Of a stretch of DNA of 64,000 nucleotides, positions 37,631 through 46,653 are shown piece after piece. The stretch covers positions 1-64,000 of the forward strand of contig JAQCLE010000010.1 in assembly GCA_027592755.1 (NCBI GenBank). The letters are read 5' to 3'. The notes beneath the pieces are model-generated. The model was given only the letters and a program-made list of their open reading frames with translations. It was not told the DNA's origin and did no database searches. Every line of letters begins with the position of its first letter. The stretch's first letter is position 1. The stretch comes from Bacteroidota bacterium. GTDB lineage: Bacteria > Bacteroidota > Bacteroidia > Cytophagales > Cyclobacteriaceae. The translations under genes and the position numbers were made by a program.

Positions 37631-38872
37631 TTACTCAAATTCACGACTCAGAATTCCTACGACAGTTTCAACTGTTTCTTCTTCTAAATCAGTCCTTCGA
37701 ATAAGATCCTCCTTGCCAACACTAAGAACACTTTTGGCAGTATCAAGACCAATCTTCTTAAATTCTGCTATTACCCAAGCTTCTATTTCATCAGAAAATT
37801 CGTCAAGACTTACATCTTCTTCATCCAGACCATCCAATTCACGGAAAACATCTATTTCAAATCCTACCAAACGGCTGGCCAGCTTAATATTTTGGCCACC
37901 TCTGCCAATTGCCAAAGAAACCTGGTCTGGCTTAAGATAGACAGCAACCCGCCCACTATCTTCATTAATTTTCATACTCAATATCTTGGCAGGGCTTAAT
38001 GACCTTGAAATATAGAGTTCCTTGTTCTCTGTGAAATTAATAACATCAATATTTTCATTTTGAAGCTCTCTAACGATCGCATGGATTCGGGAGCCTTTCA
38101 TACCCACGCAAGCGCCAACAGGGTCAATTCGATCATCGTAAGACTCAACTGCCACCTTTGCTCGTTCCCCAGGCTCTCGTACTACTTTTTTTATTGTAAT
38201 CAAGCCATCATAAACTTCCGGCACCTCACTTTCGAAAAGTCGCTCAAGAAAATCCGGAGAAGTTCTTGAAAGGATAATCCGTGGATTCCCATTGACCATT
38301 TCAACCCTATGAACAATAGCCCTTATTGATTCGCCCTTTCTGTAACGATCCTTGTGGATTTGTTCTGATTTGGGAAGGATCAACTCATTGCCCTCCCCAT
38401 CTATCATAAGTACTTCACGGCTCAAAATCTGATAGACTTCACCAACAATAATCTCTCCAACAAGTTCTTTATATTTCTCAAACAAGATGTCTTTTTCAAG
38501 ATCCTTGATTTTTTGCATCAGTGTCTGCCTGGCCATAAGCACCGCCCGTCGGCCAAAGCTCTCCAGGGTAAGCTCTTCGGCAACTTCTTCTCCAATTTCA
38601 AAGTCAGGTTCAATTTTTCTGGCTTCACTTAGGCTTATCTTATCATGATCCCAAATGTCTTCAGAGTTGTCATCAACGATTTCTCTGAATCTCCAAATCT
38701 CAAGGTCACCCTTATCTACATTAATGATGATATCAAAGTTGTCATCATGTTCATACTTCTTTCGGATTATAGTTCTGAAAACCTCATCCAAAACACGGAT
38801 CATGGTAGGCCTGTCAACATTCTTTTGACCAGCAAAATCAGCGAACGATTCAATTAATATGTGACTGTCCAT
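37631..38872 (-). CDS. nusA: transcription termination/antitermination factor NusA
   Basis: A 413-residue NusA with an N-terminal RNAP-binding domain, an S1 domain (GEIIVGEVYQILSREVLMI), and two KH domains with the signature DPVGACVGMKGSRIHAIVREL and LAIGRGGQNIKLASRLVG. A short acidic C-terminal extension (GLDEEDVSLDEFSDEIE) replaces the long repeats of gamma-proteobacterial NusA. It binds RNA polymerase and modulates pausing and termination. It follows rimP by one base, so the two are coupled. A structured leader with a hairpin ahead of rimP could let NusA feed back on its own operon. Confidence 0.98.
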   Translation of the reverse strand: MDSHILIESFADFAGQKNVDRPTMIRVLDEVFRTIIRKKYEHDDNFDIIINVDKGDLEIWRFREIVDDNSEDIWDHDKISLSEARKIEPDFEIGEEVAEELTLESFGRRAVLMARQTLMQKIKDLEKDILFEKYKELVGEIIVGEVYQILSREVLMIDGEGNELILPKSEQIHKDRYRKGESIRAIVHRVEMVNGNPRIILSRTSPDFLERLFESEVPEVYDGLITIKKVVREPGERAKVAVESYDDRIDPVGACVGMKGSRIHAIVRELQNENIDVINFTENKELYISRSLSPAKILSMKINEDSGRVAVYLKPDQVSLAIGRGGQNIKLASRLVGFEIDVFRELDGLDEEDVSLDEFSDEIEAWVIAEFKKIGLDTAKSVLSVGKEDLIRRTDLEEETVETVVGILSREFE

Positions 38873-38873
38873 C

Positions 38874-39326
38874 TTATTTAAAAGAGACTAAAACGTTTGC
38901 CATAACAATTTCATTAAATGGTATTTCCATATTCTTTATTTCCTTCTTTTCTTTCATTGATAAAGTGATCGTATCCTCGTCTACCTCCATAAGCATTCCC
39001 CTGATTTTCTTGTTTTCCTTTGTAGTAACAACGAAATATCTTCCCTTATTCTTAACATACTGCCTGTACAAAACAATTGGATGATCAATACCAGGTGACG
39101 ACACTTCCAACTTATACCTACCTTCAAAAAGATCCAATTCATCCATTTTTTCTGAAAGTTGTCTACTTATATCCGCACACTGATCAATAGCAATTCCATT
39201 GTCCCCGTCCACCAAAACCAAAACTTTTTTAGCCAACACACCACCATTAACAATGATATCTACCACAAACAAATCCTCGTTGAGGCTTTGTTCAACTAAT
39301 TCCTTAACCTTCTCAGAAATTATCAT
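38874..39326 (-). CDS. rimP: ribosome maturation factor RimP
   Basis: RimP (150 residues from MIISEKVKELVEQSL; the frame extends six codons further to 39344 but runs into the upstream hairpin) assists 30S subunit assembly. ISRQLSEKMDELDLFEGRYKLEVSSPGIDHPI is the hallmark region, abbreviated by its core YKLEVSSPGIDHP. The C-terminal SH3-like domain follows (IRGMLMEVDEDTITL). It is first in the rimP-nusA-infB operon, in the common bacterial order. Confidence 0.95.
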   Translation of the reverse strand: MIISEKVKELVEQSLNEDLFVVDIIVNGGVLAKKVLVLVDGDNGIAIDQCADISRQLSEKMDELDLFEGRYKLEVSSPGIDHPIVLYRQYVKNKGRYFVVTTKENKKIRGMLMEVDEDTITLSMKEKKEIKNMEIPFNEIVMANVLVSFK

Positions 39327-39341
39327 TCTCAATATGCACGG

Positions 39342-39370
39342 CAAAAAAAGAGGGGACTCATGTCCCCTCT
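39342..39370 (-). terminator. intrinsic terminator/attenuator just upstream of rimP
   Basis: Read on the minus strand, AGAGGGGAC-ATGA-GTCCCCTCT (9-bp GC-rich perfect stem, 4-base loop, 39349-39370) is followed by seven T. The run ends 15 bases before the rimP ATG. It is a textbook intrinsic terminator in the direction of rimP transcription, where no gene upstream needs one. That suggests attenuation or a small RNA end. Confidence 0.75.
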
Positions 39371-39535
39371 TCTCCTATACTCCGCAAAACTAAGCAAACT
39401 CGCGTGAAAACCAATGAGGACAACTGAATTGACGCATATGATTATTAGAATTCTTGTGAGGTTCGGTTTAGCGTTATGCCACAAAACCGAGGATTGACTT
39501 CACCACCAACACTTCTTATTTGCAACCTCACGATT
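39371..39535 (-). ncRNA. putative structured leader or small RNA upstream of rimP-nusA-infB
   Basis: On the minus strand GTGAGGTT (39524-39531) can pair with AACCTCAC (39456-39463). Directly inside the latter arm CGGTTT/AAACCG (39484-39489 with 39464-39469) forms a second helix around a 14-base loop. About 85 bases later comes the terminator at 39342-39370. No ORF explains it. Either a 5' leader of the operon or a separate RNA of about 190 bases fits. Confidence 0.4.
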
Positions 39536-39584
39536 TTATTCTTCAAATGTGACCTATTAAAGTGTCACCTTATAAATTTGCCCC

Positions 39585-41078
39585 ATGATAGGTAAACTTC
39601 GAGTTGTCAATACACTCACAAAACAAAAAGAGATTTTTGAACCCATAAACCCTCCCTTTGTGGGGATGTATGTCTGCGGACCTACCGTTTATAGTGATGT
39701 TCATCTTGGTAATGTAAGGACGTTTCTGAGTTTTGATATTGTGTATCGCTATCTAATACACTCGGGATACAAGGTCAGGTATGTGAGAAATATAACAGAT
39801 GTTGGTCACCTTGTTGATGATGCCGATGACGGAGAAGACAAGATTGGGAAGAAAGCCAAACTGGACAATTTGGAACCGATGGAAGTGGTTCAGAAATACA
39901 CAAACGATTTTCACCAGGTAATGGAGTTATTTAACATTCTTCCCCCGAACATTGAACCATGTGCCACCGGACATATCATTGATCAAATTACCATGATCCA
40001 AAAAATCATTGAGAGCGGCTTTGCCTATGAAGTAAAGGGATCCGTTTATTTCGATGTCGAAGCTTATAATCGAGACAACAACTATGGAAAACTTTCAGGA
40101 CGCAATATTGAAGACCTGCTAATCAATACCCGGGAGCTGGACGGCCAGGATGAAAAGCGAAACCCTCTGGACTTTGCTTTGTGGAAAAATGCCTCTTCTG
40201 ATCACCTTATGCGATGGCCTTCTCCATGGGGAAATGGCTTTCCAGGATGGCACCTCGAATGTTCGGTGATGAGCACTAAATACCTGGGTGAAACTTTTGA
40301 TATTCACGGTGGGGGTATGGACTTAAAATTTCCGCATCATGATTGTGAAATAGCTCAATCGGTTGGAGCTGGTGGAAAAGACCCCGTTAAGTACTGGATG
40401 CATACCAATATGCTCACTGTCAATGGGCAAAAGATGAGCAAATCACTTGGCAACTCCTTTTTGCCTTCACAACTGGTAACAGGTGATCATGAGCTTTTAG
40501 AACGGCCTTACAGTCCAATGACCGTCCGTTTCTTTATGCTCCAATCACATTACTCAAGTACACTGGATTTTTCCAACGATGCGCTGCAGGCCGCTCAGAA
40601 GGGCTATAGGAAATTGATGAATGGCCTTAAGGTACTGGATCAATTGGAAACTCAAATCACCGAAAGTGTGGAGCCAAATGAAAAGGTCATAGAGCAAATC
40701 AATCAACTCTGTGATAACTGTTATCGGGCAATGGACGATGATTTCAATACTGCCCTCACAATTGGGCATCTATTCAACCTGCTCAAAAAAATCAACTCCA
40801 TTCACACCGGCCAGTTAAGTGTCGGAGAAATAGGATTGGAATGCTTTAACAGGATGAAGAACACTTTCAAAACATTCATTGCTGATATTCTTGGCCTTCG
40901 GATCGAACAACCCCTTCAGGCAGAGAATGTCCTTAAGCTGATCCTCGACTTTTATAAGGAAGCGAAGGCAAAAAAGGACTATGAGAAAGTTGATCATATC
41001 CGCGATATGTTAAAAGGTGAAGGTGTTGTCTTGAAAGATATGAAGACAGGAATTGATTGGGCATTTGAAGAGAAGTAA
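39585..41078 (+). CDS. cysS: cysteinyl-tRNA synthetase
   Basis: The 497-residue class I synthetase has [17 protein letters not shown] (zinc ligand Cys and HIGH-like HLGN), [10 protein letters not shown] with the further zinc Cys, and [28 protein letters not shown] is the KMSKS loop, and a DALR-type helical domain closes the C-terminus. It charges tRNA-Cys. It is divergent from rimP with 258 bases between start codons, and is followed by a 316-base spacer, so it is probably monocistronic. Confidence 0.98.
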   Translation: MIGKLRVVNTLTKQKEIFEPINPPFVGMYVCGPTVYSDVHLGNVRTFLSFDIVYRYLIHSGYKVRYVRNITDVGHLVDDADDGEDKIGKKAKLDNLEPMEVVQKYTNDFHQVMELFNILPPNIEPCATGHIIDQITMIQKIIESGFAYEVKGSVYFDVEAYNRDNNYGKLSGRNIEDLLINTRELDGQDEKRNPLDFALWKNASSDHLMRWPSPWGNGFPGWHLECSVMSTKYLGETFDIHGGGMDLKFPHHDCEIAQSVGAGGKDPVKYWMHTNMLTVNGQKMSKSLGNSFLPSQLVTGDHELLERPYSPMTVRFFMLQSHYSSTLDFSNDALQAAQKGYRKLMNGLKVLDQLETQITESVEPNEKVIEQINQLCDNCYRAMDDDFNTALTIGHLFNLLKKINSIHTGQLSVGEIGLECFNRMKNTFKTFIADILGLRIEQPLQAENVLKLILDFYKEAKAKKDYEKVDHIRDMLKGEGVVLKDMKTGIDWAFEEK

Positions 41079-41394
41079 ACCATCCATTTTCTGATCTGAA
41101 GATTTCTCTGCTTACTGAGGCAAGCAACTCATTCATTGTCGGAGGGGCCTATTTACTGCTTATAACCGTGTGAAATTTCCACAACTTATTGTCACCCTAA
41201 GCCAGTGATCCTTAAGGTATTAGCAAATATTATCATAACTTCAATAAGTTTTTTGATTTAGAATTGATTTGTGATTATAACCAATGCACAAGTCCAAATG
41301 GTTGATGGGCATCAAATATTGAGCCTACAGAAATATTTTTAATATCAAACCAACCATTTCAGAATTTAATGCGTGATGATTAAAATTTTCTGTT
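41079..41394. other. intergenic region, 316 bp
   Basis: The spacer between cysS and the ECF sigma gene is AT-rich and shows no coding frame, tRNA or strong hairpin. It should contain the promoter of the sigma/anti-sigma unit. Autoregulation by the ECF factor would place a non-consensus box here, which I cannot identify from a single sequence. Confidence 0.55.
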
Positions 41395-41955
41395 TTGCCG
41401 GTAGAATCAAAAGAGCTGATTGATCTTCTCAAAAGATGTGAAAAAGGTGAGCGTAAGAGCCAGGATGACCTTTATAAGCAATTCTATGGATACGCTATGG
41501 GTGTTAGTTTGCGTTACTCACAGAACAGGGATGAAGCAGTAGAAATTCTGAACCTTGGGTTCTTCAAAGTGTTGACTCAACTTAACAAATACAATCGTGA
41601 ATTGTCGTTTAAAGGTTGGTTGAGGAGAATAATGATTAATTCAGCCATCGATTATTACCGGCGAAACAAAAAACATCAGCATCTGGATGTTTCTTATGCA
41701 AAGGATGAACGAGTTGATTTTAATGCATTGGATCAGCTGTCCGAAAAGGAAATACTTGGTGCCATTCAGCAATTACCGCCATCCTATAAAATCGTGTTCA
41801 ACCTGCATGTGATTGAAGGATACAAACACGAAGAAATAGCTGAGCAATTGAGTATTTCAGTTGGGACATCAAAATCAAACCTGGCTGTAGCCAGAAATAA
41901 GCTTCAGAAGATTCTGAAAGTCATAGAGACAGAAAGGTTAAGAAATCATGGATGA
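41395..41955 (+). CDS. ECF-type RNA polymerase sigma factor
   Basis: A 186-residue sigma-70 family protein of group IV. Region 2 spans LLKRCEKGERKSQDDLYKQF to LSFKGWLRRIMINSAIDYYRRNKK, and region 4 is LPPSYKIVFNLHVIEGYKHEEIAEQL followed by SVGTSKSNLAVARNKL. These are represented here by the cores FKGWLRRI and YKHEEIAEQL. The reading frame opens at TTG (41395), which I keep because region 2 begins immediately after; the first ATG (Met35) would remove it. Its end overlaps the anti-sigma gene by 8 bases, a normal arrangement for a regulator pair. Confidence 0.93.
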   Translation: MPVESKELIDLLKRCEKGERKSQDDLYKQFYGYAMGVSLRYSQNRDEAVEILNLGFFKVLTQLNKYNRELSFKGWLRRIMINSAIDYYRRNKKHQHLDVSYAKDERVDFNALDQLSEKEILGAIQQLPPSYKIVFNLHVIEGYKHEEIAEQLSISVGTSKSNLAVARNKLQKILKVIETERLRNHG

Positions 41956-43231
41956 TCAAAAATTTGATGATATCGTAAAGGGCAAGGTTGGGGAATACAT
42001 AGATCCGAACTATGACGAAGGAGCCATTGGTGGGCTGCATGGGTTATTGGCAGCCAATTATGTTGCACCATGGTATGCCCCTTATAAGAATGCAGGGTTG
42101 ATGGCTGCAACATTGGGGATTTTTACATTGATAAACTGGATGATTTTAAGGGGTGATGAAGTTGATCCACAAGCTATTTCCCTGAATCAGTCGACTACTG
42201 ATTACTCCGAATATAAGGCCTTAGCAGATGAACTCCGGAATGAAATCAATCGTTTACAAGCTTTTACTCCCGATACAATATATGTCGTAAATGCCCAAGC
42301 AGCTACTTCCGTAACCAACCCGTCACATGAAACGCTCAATGAAAATCAAATCATCCAAAATTTTCTCAGACGTCTTAAGAATGATGGACAAATCACTGAA
42401 TTGGGAGATTATTTCTTTTTTCACAAAGATGAGACACCGGGCCTTTCGAATTTTGGCTTGATGGCTTCGAGGGAAGCTACACTGAAATCCTCCCCACTGA
42501 TTTTATCTTATCCAGACATTGATACCCTATACCAGGAAGGTGGAATTCAAACAATTGATGAAAACAGGGGCCGGTTACCGATAAAGGTGATTCGGGACAT
42601 GGAAAAACACTACTCCAAAGGAATAGGATTGAAAATTGGTATCGAAGGGGAGTACGCCAGGACTTATCCAATAGGTGCCTCCGGGGAGGGCTTGCCAGGA
42701 ATTGGTTTTCTAGCTGAGTTAGTTCTGTCACCATCTTTTGGAATCGAAACGGGGCTTAAGTATAAAACAAGGTCCTATACGCTTGAAAATCCAAATGCAA
42801 ATGAATTGAAAAATTACGACGGACTAAACAATGCACTGGGGGAGGTTGAGGCCATTGAAGTTGACGATAGGATTCTTGAAATTCCAATCCACATTAAATA
42901 TTATCAACCCATTTCTCAAAATAAAGATTTGTATTACACTCTTGGAATTTCACCTAATATTTACCTCTCACAGAATTTTGAATATAGCTACAAGCTGGTT
43001 GCCGATGATCTCCCACAAGACCTGGTACTTTCTGATATTCTCAAAGAGAATGATCCTAAGTTTTTCATTGGAACCGTCAATGCCGGAGCCGGTTTATCAT
43101 TTGACCTGACTAATGGACGATCAATACAGCTCGGTGGATTTTACCAAAGGTCAATGGGTAATATAGGTAGAGAAGGAAGGACTTTAAACATCTTTGGACT
43201 GAAGTCATCCTACTGGTTGAGGGTCAGGTAG
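41948..43231 (+). CDS. dual membrane-spanning anti-sigma factor with outer-membrane beta-barrel
   Basis: The 427-residue protein has a short cytoplasmic N-terminus (1-45), one transmembrane helix (AGLMAATLGIFTLINWMIL, about 50-68), a helical periplasmic stretch (YSEYKALADELRNEINRL) and a linker. A C-terminal beta-barrel occupies about 215-427 (GIGLKIGIEGEYAR, GFLAELVLSP, GIETGLKYKTRSY). This matches the Dma proteins of Bacteroides thetaiotaomicron, which cross both membranes and hold an ECF factor. It overlaps the sigma gene by 8 bases. A canonical cytoplasmic zinc motif is not seen. A signal at the cell surface could reach the sigma factor directly through it. Confidence 0.85.
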   Translation: MDDQKFDDIVKGKVGEYIDPNYDEGAIGGLHGLLAANYVAPWYAPYKNAGLMAATLGIFTLINWMILRGDEVDPQAISLNQSTTDYSEYKALADELRNEINRLQAFTPDTIYVVNAQAATSVTNPSHETLNENQIIQNFLRRLKNDGQITELGDYFFFHKDETPGLSNFGLMASREATLKSSPLILSYPDIDTLYQEGGIQTIDENRGRLPIKVIRDMEKHYSKGIGLKIGIEGEYARTYPIGASGEGLPGIGFLAELVLSPSFGIETGLKYKTRSYTLENPNANELKNYDGLNNALGEVEAIEVDDRILEIPIHIKYYQPISQNKDLYYTLGISPNIYLSQNFEYSYKLVADDLPQDLVLSDILKENDPKFFIGTVNAGAGLSFDLTNGRSIQLGGFYQRSMGNIGREGRTLNIFGLKSSYWLRVR

Positions 43232-43294
43232 CAAAACCTCTTCAATTAATATCTCATAAACCAACCAAATTCACGTTACATGCGTGAAGGCTAA

Positions 43295-44023
43295 ATGAAA
43301 TCATTCATTCTATGCTTTCTACTGTTTGTATCTTCTATACTCTCCGCTCAGCGCAGTCATGAAATCCAGGTGCAAACAGGATATTATGCTAATTGGGGAG
43401 TAAAGTTCTATGATTACAACGAAACCGCAATCAGAAAACATAGTTATGAATTTGATCACAACTATGACGCTTCGTTTAACAGTATCAGCTGGCACTATCC
43501 CCTGAATGGATTTATTGACCTCGGACTTTATTATTCAAGATCGTATGATGGATCCTTTGAGATTTTGCAGGCCGAAGGTTTCCTAATCGATTCGGAAGTA
43601 GGCAGTACTCCTCAAGCGGACGTCTATTTCTCCGGGTTAACAGATGTTGAATCACATTATCGCTCTTACGGACTAGATATTCGTTTGAATCACCTGATCC
43701 GATCTAACAAGTACAAATTTTATATTGTAATCAGCCCCGGCCTCCAAACAATCGAAAACATTGTCCACGTGGATAATATCATAGAAGCCCAGGACCCAGG
43801 TTTGAAGGAACAACTCACCCGGGATTTCATTGGTAAGGAGCAACGTTTAACAATTGGTTATGGATTCGGGATTTCATATCCGCTAAAAAATGGCATAAAC
43901 CTAAAACTCATCGAGATCTATGACAGAACCGCTCCGGGAGGCAAGAATACAAATTTTTTGAGTTCAGTTCACAGTATGGAAGTTAGAATAGGGGCATCTT
44001 ATCAATTTTATAGAAGAAAATGA
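43295..44023 (+). CDS. predicted outer-membrane beta-barrel protein, unknown function
   Basis: The 242-residue protein starts with a signal peptide (MKSFILCFLLFVSSILSAQ). It then alternates aromatic and polar residues in short strands (NSISWHYPLNGFIDLGLYYSRS, RLTIGYGFGISYPLKNGI and a final VRIGASYQFYRRK; cores GFIDLGLYYSR and GYGFGISYPL). This suggests a small barrel of the PorT/OmpA-like sort. It lies 63 bases after the anti-sigma gene and overlaps the WD40-caspase start by 4 bases, so it belongs to the same unit. A role as surface partner of the sensor is possible but unsupported by any motif. Confidence 0.65.
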   Translation: MKSFILCFLLFVSSILSAQRSHEIQVQTGYYANWGVKFYDYNETAIRKHSYEFDHNYDASFNSISWHYPLNGFIDLGLYYSRSYDGSFEILQAEGFLIDSEVGSTPQADVYFSGLTDVESHYRSYGLDIRLNHLIRSNKYKFYIVISPGLQTIENIVHVDNIIEAQDPGLKEQLTRDFIGKEQRLTIGYGFGISYPLKNGINLKLIEIYDRTAPGGKNTNFLSSVHSMEVRIGASYQFYRRK

Positions 44024-46011
44024 AACATTGTATTGGCATAATTACTATTCTTCTCATCTGTTTTCATGTGGTGGCACAAATCCCTAAAGAGATCAGCCTG
44101 GGATTGGGGAATGCCAAAATTGTGAGGTACTCTCCAGCACGGGATATGATTGCGATTACGGTGGGCCATAAAATTAAAATGTTCCGGTCAGGTATTGAAG
44201 TTGCTTCCCTCGCTGGCCCTAAAACTAAAATAGCCAGTATGACCTTTGATTCAGCCGGTGAGGCGATCGTGGTTGGTTATTCAAATGGAAAAATATTGGT
44301 CTGGAATGTTCGAACCCGAAAACTTCAGGCAGAATTCCAGGCTCCTCATCATCCTATTCTGGAATGCCATTTTCTGGAAGGATCAGAAAAATTAGCCGTA
44401 CTTACTCAAGGTTATTTATCAATTTTAGGAATCAACGGTGAACTCTTCACGGAGAATTACAATCCAAAAGGAAATAACACCTCAATGGCAACTGCTGCCA
44501 ATGCACCGATAATTGCCATTGCCTGTAGCGACAGTAGAATTGTTTTGGCAGATGATCAAGGGAAGATGTTTATTGAAATGAACAATAACCAGAAATGGGT
44601 GTTGAGTCTTGCTTTTACTCCCGATGGTAAAAAACTCGCTTCAGGAGATACGAAAGGATGGGTTAAGATATGGGATATCAACAAGGAACTTGATCCGATA
44701 ACAGCTCTTGAAACACATGGCAGAATTAACTCGCTTGAATTTAGTTATGATGGTAAATATCTAGCGGCGGGAACAGAGAGTTTTTTCTTGCTTGCAATTG
44801 ATGAAGAAAATCCGGATGTAGTTTATAAAAAACTAAACGGGGCCGTGATAAGTTCCAGCTTTAATCCGAATGGCAAGGAAATCTGCATCCTCGAAGATCT
44901 TACACCATATGCCCAGATTTATGATATCTCTGACTTGAACATTACTCCGATTTTTAAATTCAGAGATGAAGGCGATGTGATTGCTCCCCAAATCTATATT
45001 TCAAATCCTCCGAAAATTGTGAATGACAGACTTAACGTCACTGTTGGGATGATGGATATTCAAGGATCAATTTTTGACGATTTTGGTGTCCGCTTTCTAA
45101 AAGTAAACGGCATAGAAACACCCATAAAAGAAAATGGAAAATTTGTAATCCACGTGCCCCTTATGATGGGAGAAAACACAGTTTCGCTGGAGGCGAAAGA
45201 CATTAATGGAAACATTGCTGTGAAGAAGTTTATTATTAATCGTAAAAGCGACACGGATACCTATGATCCATTGGTTGCTAGAAATTTTCTATTCGTGGTC
45301 GGCATTGATGACTATATTCATTGGTCTCGTTTAAATAATGCCGTGAAGGATGGAAACGATTTGGCCAGCATCCTAATGGAGGATTACAATTTTAAATTTT
45401 CCGATATCACCTTCTTGAAAAATGAGCAGGCAACGCGTAATAATGTATTCAACGGATTGAGGAGTATGATTGAGAAAGTAACACCCCACGATAACCTTTT
45501 GATTTATTTTTCTGGTCATGGTCATTTTGATGAACTGCTCAATGAAGGTTATTGGATACCTGCAGATGCGGAACAGGCTACACCGGGTGATTATTTATCC
45601 AATACTTCTATTCTCAAAATCATTGAGAATATAAACACGCAACACTCATTGCTTGTTGCTGATGCTTGCTTTTCAGGTTCTTTGTTTTCGGATTCCCAAA
45701 GAGGTGGATACTATGAAAAGGTTGAGAAATTTAAATCCCGTTGGGGGTTAGCTTCTGGCAGACTTGAAGCCGTCTCAGACGGTGAATTAGGATCCAATAG
45801 CCCTTTTTCTCGTGTCTTATTAAGTTACTTGAACGACAATGAGAGCGAGGAATTCTCGGTGAGCGAACTTGTCCAGCATGTAAAGATCAGAGTCTCTGAA
45901 GTATCGGACCAGACCCCCATTGGCAATCCTTTGAGAATTAATGGCGATGAAGGTGGTGAATTCATCTTTAGAAAATCGTCCAATCTTGTAACACTGGATT
46001 CCACCGAATAG
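44020..46011 (+). CDS. secreted WD40-repeat caspase-like (peptidase C14) protein
   Basis: The 663-residue protein has a signal peptide (MKHCIGIITILLICFHVVAQ) and a WD40 propeller (about 30-310, blades ending in ILVWNV, VKIWDI). A beta-sandwich linker follows with ISNPPKIVNDRLNV (about 325-410), then a caspase domain from NFLFVVGIDDYIHW (about 420-645). His500 in YFSGHGHFD and Cys550 in ADACFSGSL form the catalytic dyad. Bacterial C14 proteins of this kind are usually metacaspase- or orthocaspase-like. It overlaps the preceding gene by 4 bases in the ECF/anti-sigma unit. A periplasmic or surface protease acting in that signalling route is an attractive inference. Confidence 0.9.
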   Translation: MKHCIGIITILLICFHVVAQIPKEISLGLGNAKIVRYSPARDMIAITVGHKIKMFRSGIEVASLAGPKTKIASMTFDSAGEAIVVGYSNGKILVWNVRTRKLQAEFQAPHHPILECHFLEGSEKLAVLTQGYLSILGINGELFTENYNPKGNNTSMATAANAPIIAIACSDSRIVLADDQGKMFIEMNNNQKWVLSLAFTPDGKKLASGDTKGWVKIWDINKELDPITALETHGRINSLEFSYDGKYLAAGTESFFLLAIDEENPDVVYKKLNGAVISSSFNPNGKEICILEDLTPYAQIYDISDLNITPIFKFRDEGDVIAPQIYISNPPKIVNDRLNVTVGMMDIQGSIFDDFGVRFLKVNGIETPIKENGKFVIHVPLMMGENTVSLEAKDINGNIAVKKFIINRKSDTDTYDPLVARNFLFVVGIDDYIHWSRLNNAVKDGNDLASILMEDYNFKFSDITFLKNEQATRNNVFNGLRSMIEKVTPHDNLLIYFSGHGHFDELLNEGYWIPADAEQATPGDYLSNTSILKIIENINTQHSLLVADACFSGSLFSDSQRGGYYEKVEKFKSRWGLASGRLEAVSDGELGSNSPFSRVLLSYLNDNESEEFSVSELVQHVKIRVSEVSDQTPIGNPLRINGDEGGEFIFRKSSNLVTLDSTE

Positions 46012-46069
46012 AATTAGCATCTTGCTTAATTAATCGCTAATTTCATAGGTTCACTAACTAAACAAACCT

Positions 46070-46600
46070 ATGAAACAGCTAATGATTTTATCAATCTTCT
46101 TATGGATTGCAGCGTGTAATCAAGCATCATCGGAATCAGCAGGACCATCTGCAGAGGAGCAATTGGCCGAAGCCAATACCAATTTGGTCTACGGTTATTT
46201 AGATGCTATATCCTCCAACAATTTGGATGCCGTGGCCAACGCTTTATCAGATGACTTTATCGGGTATGGGCCTAATTATGGAGACTCTGTAACCAAAGCC
46301 CAAGTACTTCAAAGCTGGACAGGTAATTGGGACAGCGTATTTACTTCCATTAATTATGCAAGAATTGAAACTACCACCGAATCAATTGCCGAAGGCGAAA
46401 ATATGGGCGATTGGGTAATGGATTGGGCGAACATCTCCCTGAATTATCAGGACGGTTCAAGTGCCACATTTATGTTCCATGGCGTTTTTAAAGTAGCCGA
46501 TAGCAAAATAGTTACGTCGGCATCGTTCTATAATGTCGCTGACATACTAACACAAAGGGGCTTTACTTTCGTGCCACCATCAGGAGACGGGGATAATTGA
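46070..46600 (+). CDS. SnoaL/NTF2-like lipoprotein
   Basis: A 176-residue protein with a lipoprotein signal (LWIAAC, Cys at about residue 16) and a serine-rich spacer. An NTF2-like cone fold follows: VYGYLDAISSNNLDAVANALSDDFIGYGP at the front and SATFMFHGVFKV at the end, with WTGNWDSVF in between. Members bind small molecules or serve as enzymes such as ketosteroid isomerases; no catalytic motif can be assigned. It is followed by a strong terminator at 46625-46653 and looks monocistronic. Confidence 0.78.
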   Translation: MKQLMILSIFLWIAACNQASSESAGPSAEEQLAEANTNLVYGYLDAISSNNLDAVANALSDDFIGYGPNYGDSVTKAQVLQSWTGNWDSVFTSINYARIETTTESIAEGENMGDWVMDWANISLNYQDGSSATFMFHGVFKVADSKIVTSASFYNVADILTQRGFTFVPPSGDGDN

Positions 46601-46624
46601 TCTGAACCTCTTCAAACAAAATGC

Positions 46625-46653
46625 AAAGCTGCCCAAATGGGCAGTTTTTTTTT
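46625..46653 (+). terminator. intrinsic terminator
   Basis: CTGCCC-AAAT-GGGCAG (46629-46644) followed by nine T. It lies 25 bases after the SnoaL-like lipoprotein stop, and the convergent lysE-like gene ends just beyond at 46652. The A tract on the other side also gives partial function for the minus strand. Confidence 0.85.

Noticed and set aside
39573-39580. TAAATTTG box before cysS
   Set aside because: It matches TAnnTTTG, but it is only 4 bases from the ATG and has no TTG box at the right distance, so it cannot be supported as the cysS promoter.
43270-43288. TTCACG/CGTGAA short inverted repeat before the gene at 43295
   Set aside because: Six-base arms with a 7-base loop are expected by chance in a window of this size; no T tract follows.
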